Shown piece by piece: positions 17,200 through 27,129 of a stretch of 64,000 bases of DNA. This DNA is from Mediterraneibacter butyricigenes (GTDB taxonomy: Bacteria > Bacillota > Clostridia > Lachnospirales > Lachnospiraceae), in NCBI RefSeq assembly GCF_003574295.1, contig NZ_BHGK01000001.1:1116001-1180000 (forward strand). Reading direction: 5' to 3'. The position numbers and the translations under genes were made by a program. A model generated the notes under the pieces. That model saw only the letters and a program-made list of their open reading frames with translations. It did not search any database and had not been told where the DNA came from. Every line of letters starts with the position of its first letter. Position 1 is the stretch's first letter.

Positions 17200-18006
17200 A
17201 TGAAAGGAGCGACAAGCATACAGGAACGCCTTTGGGAACTCCGCAAGGACAAAGGCTTAAATCTGGAAGAATTATCAGAGCTGACGGGCATTTCCAAATC
17301 AGCTCTTGGCAGTTATGAAAAAGAGGATTATAAGGAAATCAATCATGGCAACCTTATCACGCTGGCAGACTTCTATGGGGTTTCCGTTGATTATCTGCTG
17401 TGCCGGACAGAGAACCGGGAGCAGATCAACACGCCACTAACAGAGCTGCATTTGAATGATGAGATGGTGGCACTTCTGAAAGGCGGTCGGATTAACAACC
17501 GTCTGCTCTGTGAGCTTGCCACTCATAAGGACTTTATCAAGTTTCTTGCGGACATTGAGATTTATGTAGATGGGATTGCCACCATGCAGATTCAAAACCT
17601 CAACGCCCTTGTCGATACTGTCCGGCATGAAATCATTGAACGGTATCGCCCCGGCGAAGACGACCCGCATTTGAAAGTGCTGCAAGCCGCCCATATCAGC
17701 GATGATGAATATTTCAGCCACATGGTTCTTGATGACCTCAATCTCATTATCCGGGATATTCGGGAAGCCCACAAAAAGGACAGCGAGAGTGCGCCCCAGA
17801 CCACCGTTGCCGATGAATTGAAAGAAAATTTGGAAGCGGTTGAAAATTTCAAGGGCAGTCGGGATGAAAAGCTGGTTGTCCTTTACTGCAAGCAGCTCGG
17901 CATCAACTATAAAAATCTGTCAGACGAAGAATTTCGCTGGCTCATTCGGATTCTACAAAAATCAAAGAAAACAGGAACTCCTATCAGTCAAAGGAAAAAA
18001 CGGTAA
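17200..18006 (+). CDS. XRE-family regulator of element A
   Basis: A 268-residue protein. The N-terminal HTH (about residues 8-62) has the typical GLNLEELSELTGISKSALGS helix pair, followed by SVDYLL. A long helical C-terminal domain of unknown family follows. AAAGGAG precedes the ATG. It is the only plus-strand gene in this part and faces away from the replication genes, the usual position of a master repressor controlling excision or replication. A hairpin follows the gene. Confidence 0.82.
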   Translation: MKGATSIQERLWELRKDKGLNLEELSELTGISKSALGSYEKEDYKEINHGNLITLADFYGVSVDYLLCRTENREQINTPLTELHLNDEMVALLKGGRINNRLLCELATHKDFIKFLADIEIYVDGIATMQIQNLNALVDTVRHEIIERYRPGEDDPHLKVLQAAHISDDEYFSHMVLDDLNLIIRDIREAHKKDSESAPQTTVADELKENLEAVENFKGSRDEKLVVLYCKQLGINYKNLSDEEFRWLIRILQKSKKTGTPISQRKKR

Positions 18007-18011
18007 AGAAA

Positions 18012-18055
18012 AACCGCTGTTGCATGGTTGTGTTTGCTTCCATGTAGCAGCGGTT
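18012..18055 (+). terminator. Hairpin after the XRE gene
   Basis: AACCGCTGTTGCATGG (18012-18027) pairs with CCATGTAGCAGCGGTT (18040-18055) with one bulged base. The stem lies 6 bases after the XRE stop and before the convergent lincosamide gene. The downstream U-run is weak, so termination efficiency is uncertain. Confidence 0.5.
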
Positions 18056-18124
18056 GGTGCTATACTTATTCAGTTAAAATTTCAAAGCGATAAAGTGGAA
18101 TTTATCTTAGAAATTACAGCAATG

Positions 18125-18616
18125 TTATTTTGATAAACTTTCAAGAATTGAAATATCATGCTTATCTTTATCTCTTAATTCATAACCTGAATGGAAAACT
18201 CTTTGGCCTTTTAAGGATATACAAGGAATTGTTTTTCCTTCAAAAAAAGCACTACCAAAGTAATCTTTTTCAAACTCATACCAGCCACCCTCTAAATCAG
18301 CTTGTTTTGAAGTTCCGTCCTCACTTAAAACGAACGGGTGAATGTCTAAGTAACCAAGTTCATCACTATATAACTCTATTCTAACCGGTTTCCAGTCTGT
18401 ATCAATTTTATAGCCCAGATTCAAAAGCACATTTAACAATTTTTCCGTATGTTGAGCATCAAAATTTATATCTATATCTCTATGAATTCTTGTTTGTTTA
18501 CCAGCTAAAATATCTACACCCCATCCGCCATCCAACCAGTATGTAATTCCAGTATTTTCGAATAATTCTATTACTTTCATTAAATCTTCTTTTGTTGTTA
18601 TTTCTTTTCTACCCAT
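18125..18616 (-). CDS. lnu: Lnu(C)-like lincosamide nucleotidyltransferase
   Basis: A 163-residue nucleotidyltransferase. The motif TYWLDGGWGVDILAGKQTRI with HRDIDINFD (residues 25-54) carries the metal-binding acids. YLDIHPFVLS and the C-terminal FHSGYELRDKDKHDI follow the Lnu(C)/Lnu(A-C) pattern closely. Members adenylylate lincomycin and clindamycin. AAAGGAG precedes the ATG. The gene is markedly AT-rich compared with tnpV beside it, consistent with separate acquisition. With the ABC-F protein it gives a second route to lincosamide resistance in one element. Confidence 0.88.
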   Translation of the reverse strand: MGRKEITTKEDLMKVIELFENTGITYWLDGGWGVDILAGKQTRIHRDIDINFDAQHTEKLLNVLLNLGYKIDTDWKPVRIELYSDELGYLDIHPFVLSEDGTSKQADLEGGWYEFEKDYFGSAFFEGKTIPCISLKGQRVFHSGYELRDKDKHDISILESLSK

Positions 18617-18667
18617 ACAAAGTCTCCTTTACAACTTCTAATTTGTAATAATCATTCTACCATACCG

Positions 18668-19045
18668 TTATGAATAAATCATCTCATGTAAAACAATTTC
18701 TTCTGCCCGGTTGTGAATGTTATTGCAACGCTGCACCCATTCCATTTGACGGGTACGCTTCAATTCCTCGGTCACGCCCTCGGCAGCTTTCATCTGCTCC
18801 ATGATGGTGTCTAACCGTTTCTGTGCCTGTTCGTTCAGGTCTGCAAGATATGTCCACAATTCCCCGGTCAGGGTCAATGTGTGTAATCTGGCTGGGCAGA
18901 CTTCTCTTAAATATTCCCGGTGCATCCGTCCGTACTTTCCGATGGGGCGGTGTTCCTCCGGCAACTTCAAGTCCGGGATGTAGTAATCTCCAACAAGGAT
19001 ATAATCAATTCCGTTTTCTTTTATTCTTGGTTTCAATTCGCTCAT
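18668..19045 (-). CDS. tnpV: Transposon-encoded TnpV-like protein (element B)
   Basis: A 125-residue protein with the TnpV pattern: an N-terminal YILVGDYYIPDLKLPEE, a GKYGRMHREYL segment, a long helix, and a C-terminal RAEEIVLHEMIYS. TnpV is encoded just downstream of the serine recombinase in Tn4451-type elements; its role is unknown. Its start overlaps the end of the XRE gene by about 40 bases. A homologue at 41757-42110 in element C occupies the same position relative to its recombinase. Confidence 0.82.
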   Translation of the reverse strand: MSELKPRIKENGIDYILVGDYYIPDLKLPEEHRPIGKYGRMHREYLREVCPARLHTLTLTGELWTYLADLNEQAQKRLDTIMEQMKAAEGVTEELKRTRQMEWVQRCNNIHNRAEEIVLHEMIYS

Positions 19046-19277
19046 GTTCCTTACCTCCTGTGGAAGCAGGCTCGTCTGGTACTAACTCAATCACATCGGT
19101 AATCTCACAATTCAGCGTTTCGCAGATACGGGCTAATGTATCCATGCTGATGTGCTTTCCCTCTTTGCTCATGTTGGCAATCATATTTGTTGTCATACCA
19201 GCGGCAAGCCTTAAATCCTCTTTTCTCATATCACGCTCTAACAGTGTGTGCCAGAGTGGTTTATAGCTGATGTGCAT
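19005..19277 (-). CDS. Short XRE-type regulator (element B)
   Basis: A 90-residue single-domain HTH of the Cro/C1-like XRE_2 type: KPLWHTLLERDMRKEDLR, then GMTTNMIANMSKEGKHISM, then LARICETLNCEITDVIEL. The start at 19277 is chosen because GAAAGGCAGG lies upstream and the conserved domain begins there. It sits between recombinase and tnpV on the same strand and is likely to regulate recombinase expression. Confidence 0.8.
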   Translation of the reverse strand: MHISYKPLWHTLLERDMRKEDLRLAAGMTTNMIANMSKEGKHISMDTLARICETLNCEITDVIELVPDEPASTGGKEHERIETKNKRKRN

Positions 19278-19504
19278 ATTGTTTTCCTGCCTTTCTATCC
19301 ATACCACCGGAGCGGCTGCCCCGGCAGGAACTTTTCTCTTATTATAGCACCAATCTTGTGAAATCACAATTTATTCTTGTAGCCTGCCGCTGATACCGTC
19401 TGGATTGGCTTTTCCTTTCTTTTTGTTCCCTTTAATTAGCCATGAACTGCTTCATTCCCTGAGACTTTGCTTATGTGTGATAAAGAAGTAATAGAAGTGT
19501 AAAA

Positions 19505-19549
19505 AATTTTGCCGTTCCTATCCGATACTTGCCTTTGGTATCGGATAGG
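19505..19549 (-). terminator. Terminator after recombinase B
   Basis: GTATCGGATAGG (19538-19549) and CCTATCCGATAC (19517-19528) form a perfect 12-bp stem. On the minus strand it is followed within a few bases by a run of six T residues. It lies 9 bases beyond the recombinase stop, so it is a textbook intrinsic terminator for that gene. Confidence 0.85.
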
Positions 19550-19557
19550 GCGGGCGG

Positions 19558-21300
<1,743 letters not shown>

Positions 21301-21492
21301 TTAAGTCGAAAGCTGGGCTTTGTGTCCTGCGGCGGCTTCCGCCTCCAGCACTTTCATCATCTTATCGGCTGCGGTGTCGGTGGTATCTTTTTTGAAAAAG
21401 CCGGAAACGACAAGGACGGTGTTGCCCATGCGGATCTCTGTCACGCAGTCCGGGCGGCGTTCCGGGGTGGTGTTCTGCTTGTTCTCTGCCAT
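21301..21492 (-). CDS. tnpW: Transposon-encoded TnpW-like protein (element B)
   Basis: A 63-residue protein with the TnpW core TEIRMGNTVLVVSGFFKKDT followed by TAADKMMKVLEAE. The ATG at 21492 has AAAGGAG upstream. TnpW is a small protein of unknown function at the end of Tn4451-type elements opposite tnpX. Here it lies next to the recombinase, 135 bases away, and heads the replication gene cluster on the same strand. Confidence 0.82.
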   Translation of the reverse strand: MAENKQNTTPERRPDCVTEIRMGNTVLVVSGFFKKDTTDTAADKMMKVLEAEAAAGHKAQLST

Positions 21493-21504
21493 AGGCAACT
21501 CCTT

Positions 21505-22344
21505 TCATCTCATCAATTCTTTCAGCCTGTTCAGCTTGGCTTGCGCCGTTTCACGGCGGAAGTTCTCGCCTGTAAAGAGGATAGGGGCGCACATTTCCAA
21601 AAGGCGGTCATAAATCCGGGCATGAGCGGTGTCCAGCGGATTTTGCAGGCTGTCCAATGTCAGATTGGTGGTGACGATTAGGGGCTTGCGGCTGCGGTAG
21701 CGGCTGTCAATCACATTGTAGACCTGTTCTAAACCGTACTCTGTGCCGCGCTCCATTCCAAAATCATCAATGATAAGCAGAGGGAAACGGCAAAGACGCT
21801 CGATATACTCGTTGCGCCCCTCAAAGCTGGCGGTCAGGTCATTCAAAATCGCAGAAAAATTCGTCATGCGGACAGCGACTTCCTGCTCCATGAGAGCATT
21901 AGCGATACACCCGGCAAAATAGCTTTTCCCTGTGCCGACTTTGCCCCATAGCAGATAGCCGATATTTTCCTCGCGCATGGTTTCCCAATGCTCCACATAG
22001 AAGTGTGCAATCTCCATTTGCGGGCATTTCCCGTTGTCATTGGCAAAAGTCCATTCCTGCATGGTGGGATTGGTAAATCCCCCGCGTTTCAAGTCCTCCA
22101 CGGTATCAAGGTGTTTTCTGCGCTGCTCGGCGGCTTCACGTTCCAAACGCTGGGCTTTCTGGCAGTTACATTCTGCCGGGTGGCGGTCACGCCCAAACAG
22201 GGCGGCTTGCTTTTCCGGGAAGTAGGCTTCTTTCGGTGTGTGGCACTTGCCGCAGTAAAGCAGCCCGTCCTCGCCCGTGTAGTCCTCCGGCTGCGGGGTA
22301 TCAGCCGCCGTATTCAAAACTCGTTCCGTAAACAGATTACTCAT
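21505..22344 (-). CDS. DnaC/IstB-like helicase loader (element B)
   Basis: A 279-residue AAA+ protein. An N-terminal zinc-binding region (YCGKCHTPKEAYF and CNCQKAQR) precedes Walker A GKVGTGKSYFAGCIANAL near residue 125, Walker B LLIIDDFGMER and sensor LIVTTNL. The motif set is that of DnaC-type loaders that place the host replicative helicase on a phage or element origin. It overlaps the replisome organizer gene by 4 bases, so the two are a unit. The start at 22344 follows GGAGG at 10 bases. A homologue is at 30530-31393. Confidence 0.88.
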   Translation of the reverse strand: MSNLFTERVLNTAADTPQPEDYTGEDGLLYCGKCHTPKEAYFPEKQAALFGRDRHPAECNCQKAQRLEREAAEQRRKHLDTVEDLKRGGFTNPTMQEWTFANDNGKCPQMEIAHFYVEHWETMREENIGYLLWGKVGTGKSYFAGCIANALMEQEVAVRMTNFSAILNDLTASFEGRNEYIERLCRFPLLIIDDFGMERGTEYGLEQVYNVIDSRYRSRKPLIVTTNLTLDSLQNPLDTAHARIYDRLLEMCAPILFTGENFRRETAQAKLNRLKELMR

Positions 22345-23081
22345 AAGCTCTCGCCCTCCTTGCAGGTGTATTCGGGTATGCCCTGTTTCGGGGCAGCCTT
22401 TGCGGTATCGTCTGCCGCCCATCTGCGGATAGTGGCGGCGTGGTTTTTATATTTCTTGCCCGTGGACGCGATATAGCCGGAAAGACGCTCAATGTAGTAC
22501 GCCCATTTTTCGGGCAGCTCCGCTTGCAGTTCGGAAAGCTCCGTATCGGTCAGAAATACATTCTCATATCTGCCGTAGCTGCGGGCGGGGGCTTGTCCCT
22601 TTAACTCTCCCTCTTTTTCTAACTCTATATCTATCTCTTTCTTTATCTCTATCTCTGGTGGACGAATGTCGGACAAATGTCCGCCATTTGTCCGCGGCGG
22701 CAAAAGTGCCTTATTTTCAAGCCTTGCGGCTCGTTTCCGTTCCGCTTCGGTAGAGGATTGACCGATCATCAGCTCAATGTCGGTCATATAGAGCAGCCCG
22801 CAGTCAAGCTGCTCCACAAGCCCTAACTGCTGGAAGATGGATAATGCCCGTTCCACCGTCCCGATTTGGTGACGGGTCAGCGTGGCTATCATCTGGGCGG
22901 TATAGGGGATATGCTCGTCAAGCTGTAATCTGCCGCCATTTTTCAGCGATTTTAAGTACAGCTTCAAGAGAATATTGGAATACAAAATCCCGTCTTTCAT
23001 GTCCTCCAACAGCACAACGGAATCGCTGTCGAAGAAGTTTTCTTTCAGTTTGAGGTAGTAATATTTGCGGTTATCTGCCAT
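22341..23081 (-). CDS. Phage-type replisome organizer (element B)
   Basis: A 246-residue protein. Its N-terminal domain (DNRKYYYLKLKENFF through about residue 120) is the replisome-organizer family of Gram-positive phages, a winged-helix origin binder. A low-complexity acidic/basic linker (EIEIKKEIDIELEKE) and a C-terminal domain ending HAATIRRWAADDT follow. It should bind the origin and recruit the loader encoded next. The ATG at 23081 has GGGAGG upstream. DNA repeats inside the gene look like that origin (see the separate entry). Confidence 0.85.
   Translation of the reverse strand: MADNRKYYYLKLKENFFDSDSVVLLEDMKDGILYSNILLKLYLKSLKNGGRLQLDEHIPYTAQMIATLTRHQIGTVERALSIFQQLGLVEQLDCGLLYMTDIELMIGQSSTEAERKRAARLENKALLPPRTNGGHLSDIRPPEIEIKKEIDIELEKEGELKGQAPARSYGRYENVFLTDTELSELQAELPEKWAYYIERLSGYIASTGKKYKNHAATIRRWAADDTAKAAPKQGIPEYTCKEGESL
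22601..22693. other. Putative replication origin inside the replisome organizer gene (element B)
   Basis: A pyrimidine-rich CTCTTT/CTCTAT tract (about 22601-22658) abuts the palindrome-like GGACAAATGTCC (22671-22682) and its inverted partner TTTGTCC (22687-22693). The same tract and the same GGACAAATGTCC-GCC-(A/G)TTTGTCC block occur in the homologous gene at 31640-31736. Gram-positive phages such as r1t carry their origin repeats inside the organizer gene, and this matches that design. Origin function is inference. Confidence 0.5.
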
Positions 23082-23265
23082 TGGCGATGTCCTCCCTGTG
23101 TTTCCATCTCTTAGAGAAATACCGGGGGCAGAGGACGATAATCGCCCGGAAGCTCTGCTTGCAGCCGTGTGTGCAGCCCCGGCAAAGGTCATTGTAGGTG
23201 ATACGGTTTCGGTGGTTGAGGAAAAAGCTCCATTCCAACCGCCGCTTTTTGCTCATGCGCGGCAT
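23071..23265 (-). CDS. Cysteine-rich zinc-ribbon-like small protein (element B)
   Basis: A 64-residue protein from an ATG at 23265 preceded by GGAAGGAG. It begins MPRMSKKRRLEWSFFLNHRN and contains CRGCTHGCKQSFRA with a later Cys. It is clearly related to the 16528-16716 protein of element A (same start, same CxxCxxxCKQSFRA block). Its 3' end overlaps the organizer start by 11 bases, so it leads the replication operon. The function is unknown. Confidence 0.75.
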   Translation of the reverse strand: MPRMSKKRRLEWSFFLNHRNRITYNDLCRGCTHGCKQSFRAIIVLCPRYFSKRWKHREDIANGR

Positions 23266-23439
23266 TTCTCGCTCCTTCCTGCCGTTTCCGCTGGTATAAG
23301 CGGATAGGACGGTAAAAATGTAGTTTCTCGGTATCATTTTCGGGGATTTCCTGCGCTGTACGCCCAGTTTCAAGGGTGGGCAGTATTGCGGATAGGGTGC
23401 AGGGCATATCCCCGTTTTGGTATCGTTTCGGGGCGGTTT

Positions 23440-25068
23440 TTAACGCTCCTGTTCGTGCTTTTTCTCTCTGTCTTTCTCGCCTTTCAGGATTTGAGAAAGA
23501 TTGCTTTTCACGGTATGCAGCTCCCTGACACGGGCTTTTTTCTCTCGGTATTCGTTGTAATGGGCGTTCTTTTCGGCGGTAAGCTGCTCAATTTCCGCTT
23601 GCAGGGCTTTATAACTTGGCAGCTTGGAAACGCCATGCGCCCGGAAATAACGGGCGGCAGCGTCCGCTATAATAAAATCGCTTTCGTGCCGCTCCCGGTA
23701 GGTAATGCGGGCTTTCTCTGTTTTCTGCACTTTCAAACCGTCACGGGCAGGCTTAGTTTTAACATAGGCAAGCACTTGTGTCTGAAGCTCTTTTTTCTCC
23801 CGGATAGCAGCGTCCAGAGCTTTCAATTTGGCGGTGCTGTCCTGTAAATCCGCATTGGCAGATACAAGGGCTGCGTCCAGTTCCTCCGGCGAATAGCCGT
23901 ACTGCCCGTAGGCGGCAACGGTAGCCGCCATTTGTTTCAGATTGTGGACTGCCGCCCAGCGGTCATAGCCCACGCCTTTTCCCTCCGCCCGTTTTGCCGC
24001 CCGGTCAACCATGCGCTGAATGCTGTCCTTTTTCGGGGTGGTTTGGACAGCTTTTTTGCCCTGCAAACGCTCCCTTATGCTGCGGGGGTATTCGGGTACG
24101 GCTGCGGTCTGCTCGGCGGCTCTGTGGGCGTTCTGTTCCAAAAGGGCAAGAACGGCGGTGCGGTCAAAATCATCGCCCAGCTTGCGGGCGGTAATGGGCT
24201 TTGTCCTGTCCGGCGTGAGATAAGATAGCCGTCCCCGGCTCTCCTTGACGGTCACGCCCTGCTGCAAAAGAACGGCGGCGAACTCGTCATAGCTGGCGGC
24301 AGAGGACAGCGCGGCGCGTATGGTCTGCCGCAACTTTTCCTTATCCGTTTCAAACTTTGTGGACTTGGCGGGCTGTTCTCCGGCTGGCAGCGCAGCGGCT
24401 TTCTCGTCCAGCTTTGCCTGTCCTTTCCGCTGCGCCCAATACTCACGCTCGGTAATGCGGTTCTTGCTGCCATGCAAAAGGTCGATTTGATAGAGGTTTT
24501 CCCGGTGGCACAGTTCCATGACTTCGGCTTTGAAATATTCCATCGCCGCGTCTGTGCAGCGGTGTTTACACCCGACGCGGGTGTCTGCCGGTCTGTCCAT
24601 GTAGGGCAGGAACGGAACTTCCGCTATCCGCAGGGAATTGATAACGATATGCACATGGATATTGCCGCTGTGGTTGTGTCCGTCCGGGTGGGTGCAGACA
24701 ATGGCTTGGTGTCCGGGAAACTGTTTCCGGCAAAATTCTTCGCCCAACATCTGCGCCCGGTCTACGGTCAAACCGTTGTCCGCTGCGTCCCGTGGGTCAA
24801 AGCTGATAATGTAGTGGTGACTTTTTACATCTTCCCGCTTCTGGTTCTTCCCATAGCGGAGATTGGAGCGCATACAGGCAACGGCAAAATCTTCGCCGCC
24901 GCAGTTCAGCGTTGCAATTCGGTAGTCCTCCCGAAGCATGAGCCGCCCGTTTTCATCAAGGGTGGGCTTCATGGTAAACTCGTCATGTTCAAAGGTGAGG
25001 TACTGCTCGGCTGCGCCATAGTCCGCATTTTTAGAGCTGATATGTTTGAATGTTGCCAACAGCGTCAC
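23440..25068 (-). CDS. MobP-type relaxase/mobilization nuclease (element B)
   Basis: A 542-residue relaxase. It begins with ISSKNADYGAAEQYLTFEHD. The metal-binding histidines lie in SHHYIISFDP (about residue 83) and HSGNIHVHIVINSL (near 133). A conserved CKHRCTDAAMEYFK segment follows, then a long charged helical C-terminus. This is the MobP/relaxase family PF03432 type, unlike the MobQ enzymes of elements A and C. It overlaps mobC at its 5' end and would act at the repeats between 25430 and 25560. Confidence 0.88.
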   Translation of the reverse strand: MTLLATFKHISSKNADYGAAEQYLTFEHDEFTMKPTLDENGRLMLREDYRIATLNCGGEDFAVACMRSNLRYGKNQKREDVKSHHYIISFDPRDAADNGLTVDRAQMLGEEFCRKQFPGHQAIVCTHPDGHNHSGNIHVHIVINSLRIAEVPFLPYMDRPADTRVGCKHRCTDAAMEYFKAEVMELCHRENLYQIDLLHGSKNRITEREYWAQRKGQAKLDEKAAALPAGEQPAKSTKFETDKEKLRQTIRAALSSAASYDEFAAVLLQQGVTVKESRGRLSYLTPDRTKPITARKLGDDFDRTAVLALLEQNAHRAAEQTAAVPEYPRSIRERLQGKKAVQTTPKKDSIQRMVDRAAKRAEGKGVGYDRWAAVHNLKQMAATVAAYGQYGYSPEELDAALVSANADLQDSTAKLKALDAAIREKKELQTQVLAYVKTKPARDGLKVQKTEKARITYRERHESDFIIADAAARYFRAHGVSKLPSYKALQAEIEQLTAEKNAHYNEYREKKARVRELHTVKSNLSQILKGEKDREKKHEQER

Positions 25069-25429
25069 CTACCTTTCGCAAGACTTCAAACTTCAAGGCG
25101 GCAAGGTCAGAAATGGCGGTGCGGACTTCAACGGACAGGGCGTTATATGGTGTGCCGTACTCATTGAGGGCGCGGGCGATCTGATTGAGGTTGCCGCCGA
25201 TTTTTCCGTATTCAGCGGTCAGCCTGCCAACGGCGGACAGCAGTTCATCATTGACCGGGGAAACGGTAACGATGGGGCGAATAGTCGCCCGTGTGATGGC
25301 TTGCCGGATAAATTCGGCTTGGCTCATGTCATAGTGTTTCAGCCGCTCGGTAAAGTCGGCGTATTCTTCCTCGGTCATGCGAGTTTTGACCACATGACTG
25401 CGGTGGGGCGTGTTGTATTTTTTCTTCAA
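25031..25429 (-). CDS. mobC: MobC-like relaxosome accessory protein
   Basis: About 132 residues from a TTG at 25427-25429, chosen because AGGAGG lies 7 bases upstream. A ribbon-helix-helix-like N-terminal part (VVKTRMTEEEYADFTERLKH then MSQAEFIRQAI) is followed by the MobC family signature GKIGGNLNQIARALN. MobC proteins bind oriT and assist the relaxase. The gene overlaps the relaxase start by 38 bases. Confidence 0.85.
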   Translation of the reverse strand: MKKKYNTPHRSHVVKTRMTEEEYADFTERLKHYDMSQAEFIRQAITRATIRPIVTVSPVNDELLSAVGRLTAEYGKIGGNLNQIARALNEYGTPYNALSVEVRTAISDLAALKFEVLRKVGDAVGNIQTYQL

Positions 25430-25472
25430 GCATTGACCTCCTTTCTCGCCCGACAGGGCGCATGAGCAGGGT

Positions 25473-25535
25473 TTGGGGAAGGCACTCCCCAACAAGATTT
25501 ACCAAAGGGGCAAAACCGCAGATATGCGGATTTTG
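25473..25535. other. Candidate oriT of element B
   Basis: Upstream of mobC lie two nested inverted repeats: TTGGGGA-aggcac-TCCCCAA (25473-25492) and CCGCA-gata-TGCGG (25516-25529). The latter sits within an outer CCAAA...TTTTGG pair (25502-25535). The position directly before mobC-relaxase is where MobP-type transfer origins are found. I do not recognise the nick site itself. Confidence 0.5.
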
Positions 25536-25764
25536 GCACCGTGGTAGAATCTTGCTCTAAAAAGCTGCCGCTTTCCTCGGCGGCTCTGGTTTGCGGATAT
25601 ACTGGCTTGCTCCACCAATATAGCGATTGCGGCGGCGTGTTCTGCCCGCTGTTCACCACTACAACGGTGAAAAGGGTGCGTTTTGGCAAACGCAGCGGAA
25701 ATTTTTTTATTTTCCCTGTCTGCTCCCTACAACAATCCGGCGGTGTAGTTTGCCAAAGATTTTT

Positions 25765-25850
25765 GAAAATGGGCGCAAAAAAAGCAGCAAACCTTTTTCA
25801 AGATTTACTGCTTATGTGCCGCTGTGATGAGCGGCGGTATTAAATTGTTA
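25765..25850. repeat. Hairpin block homologous to 12791-12860
   Basis: The sequence repeats the order seen at 12791-12860: GGGC(G/A)..AAAAAAAGCAG, CCTTTTTCA, (T)CTGCT, GTGCC(G/A)CTGTG, GAGCGGCGG. The stem is AGCAG...CTGCT. In both places it lies between the mobilization genes and an AT-rich cargo gene. It probably marks a shared backbone next to the cargo insertion point. No protein is encoded in 25430-25869. Confidence 0.6.
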
Positions 25851-25869
25851 GCCGTTTTTCAAATGGAAT

Positions 25870-26280
25870 TTATCTGCAATCGCTTTCTTTTCGCTTTCCA
25901 ATTCCTTTTCTGTAATCTTCCATAATTCTAACACAATGATCTGCTATCTTTTGCATTCCGAGTTCTTCAAAAAAGGCAATTTGCATTTTCATCAGTTCTT
26001 CACAAACAGTCAACTTCTGCTCATCCATATTGCTAATAGCAAGCCATGGGAACGCTTTATATTTCTTAGTGTCACCAATGAGAAAATTGTAGCCTATCAA
26101 CTCATTTTCACGGAAAACGAAATAGAATTGTGGACCTGAACCCGGAACTGACTTTTCCATAATTTGTTGCATGGTTTTCACACCGCCGTATGCAGGAAAA
26201 AAACCTATTCGCTCAAGAGCATTTAATATGTCAATCCTTTTATCTGTGGGTATGTCTCTATAATTGATAATCTGTTCCAT
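25870..26280 (-). CDS. Unrecognised AT-rich cargo protein, acetyltransferase-like size
   Basis: A 136-residue protein from the ATG at 26280, which has GAGGG 8 bases upstream. I do not recognise the family with confidence. The middle contains a strand-rich stretch (PQFYFVFRENELIGYNFLIG) of the kind seen in GNAT acetyltransferases, but the acetyl-CoA binding loop is not evident. Base composition is AT-rich compared with the mobC and sigma genes on either side, so it is likely independently acquired cargo. Confidence 0.6.
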   Translation of the reverse strand: MEQIINYRDIPTDKRIDILNALERIGFFPAYGGVKTMQQIMEKSVPGSGPQFYFVFRENELIGYNFLIGDTKKYKAFPWLAISNMDEQKLTVCEELMKMQIAFFEELGMQKIADHCVRIMEDYRKGIGKRKESDCR

Positions 26281-26337
26281 TTGCTCTACCCTCATTAAAG
26301 TTTAATTTGTCAGGCTCTAATTATACAACTTTTCTGT

Positions 26338-26535
26338 TTAGCGGTCAAAGCGGAACTTCAACAAACTTTCTATCAGCCGCCCGACGATATGTTCCTGCAT
26401 ATCTGTGTTGATCTGTCCATCCATTTTCGCACAGGAGCGGATATATCCGGCATAATGAGATAGAACGGCGGCAACAGCTTCCGGGTCGCCCTCGCTTGCC
26501 TTAACGATTGTTTCATAGGGAAGTAGCTGGTTCAT
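26338..26535 (-). CDS. Small helix-turn-helix protein, Tn916 Orf8-like
   Basis: A 65-residue protein (MNQLLPYETIVKASEGDPEA and onward) that matches the short HTH proteins following a sigma-like gene in Tn916/Tn1549-type elements. It overlaps the sigma gene by 23 bases. In that setting the pair is thought to regulate element transcription. Confidence 0.75.
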   Translation of the reverse strand: MNQLLPYETIVKASEGDPEAVAAVLSHYAGYIRSCAKMDGQINTDMQEHIVGRLIESLLKFRFDR

Positions 26536-26971
26536 AGGACAAGCCCTCCAACTCTGCCCGTAGCTGCCGTAAAATCATCTGAATACGCCGCCCGGTTGTG
26601 TTGCCAGCCCGTCCATATCTCCGTCCAATCTCCCTATGCGTCAATCGTTGGAAGTAGTACAGGAAAATGATTTCCTGTTCCATCTGTGATAGTGCGGACA
26701 GCGCTGCGGCAAGCTCTGGACTTTCCAAAAGCACCATCTGACCACAGACGAAAAGCGGATAGCTGTTCATGGCAGCTTGCTCCGCAAAGTATTTATCTGT
26801 GGTGCTGAATGGATAGTGTTTTTCGTCTATCAGATATTCAAGCGAGATTTCCCGCTTGCGGCGGCTACGTATGCTCCGGGCTGCGTCTATGGCAGCGTGG
26901 CGAATAACGGTCTTGCAAAAGGCATCGTGTGTATGCCGGATATGTTCTTGATACTTTTCGTGTTCGGTCAT
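26513..26971 (-). CDS. Sigma-70-like regulator, Tn916 Orf7-like
   Basis: A 152-residue protein. The C-terminal region 4 helix-turn-helix is visible in LSQMEQEIIFLYYFQRLTHR followed by EIGRRYGRAGNTTGRRIQMIL. The N-terminal part resembles the region 2 remnant of ICE-encoded sigma-like proteins. The ATG at 26971 follows an AAAGGGGG site. It is followed by the Orf8-like HTH protein in an overlapping pair. Confidence 0.8.
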   Translation of the reverse strand: MTEHEKYQEHIRHTHDAFCKTVIRHAAIDAARSIRSRRKREISLEYLIDEKHYPFSTTDKYFAEQAAMNSYPLFVCGQMVLLESPELAAALSALSQMEQEIIFLYYFQRLTHREIGRRYGRAGNTTGRRIQMILRQLRAELEGLSYEPATSL

Positions 26972-26999
26972 GGAAAATCCCCCTTTCTGAATAATGGCA

Positions 27000-27106
27000 G
27001 AGGGCGGCAGCATTTTATGCTGTCGCCCTCTTGATTACCGAACAGCAAAGACGGGCGGGGCTGTCAACGGCGGCGCTTTTGCGCCGTTCATCTTGACCGT
27101 TGACAG
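27000..27106. terminator. Two strong hairpins between regulatory genes
   Basis: The first is GAGGGCGGCAGCAT-ttt-ATGCTGTCGCCCTC (27000-27030) with one mismatch. The second is CTGTCAACGG (27061-27070) pairing with CCGTTGACAG (27097-27106), with an inner CGGCGC-tttt-GCGCCG arm (27071-27086). They separate the anti-sigma gene end from the sigma gene start. The second has the size and branched form of a recognition site, so it may be more than a terminator. Confidence 0.55.
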
Positions 27107-27129
27107 GCTCGGCTGGGTTTGCTATCTGC

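Noticed and set aside
22601-22660. CTCTAT/CTCTTT tract as a simple microsatellite
   Set aside because: It is conserved at the same place in two diverged genes and encodes part of the protein linker, so it is treated as a possible origin element.
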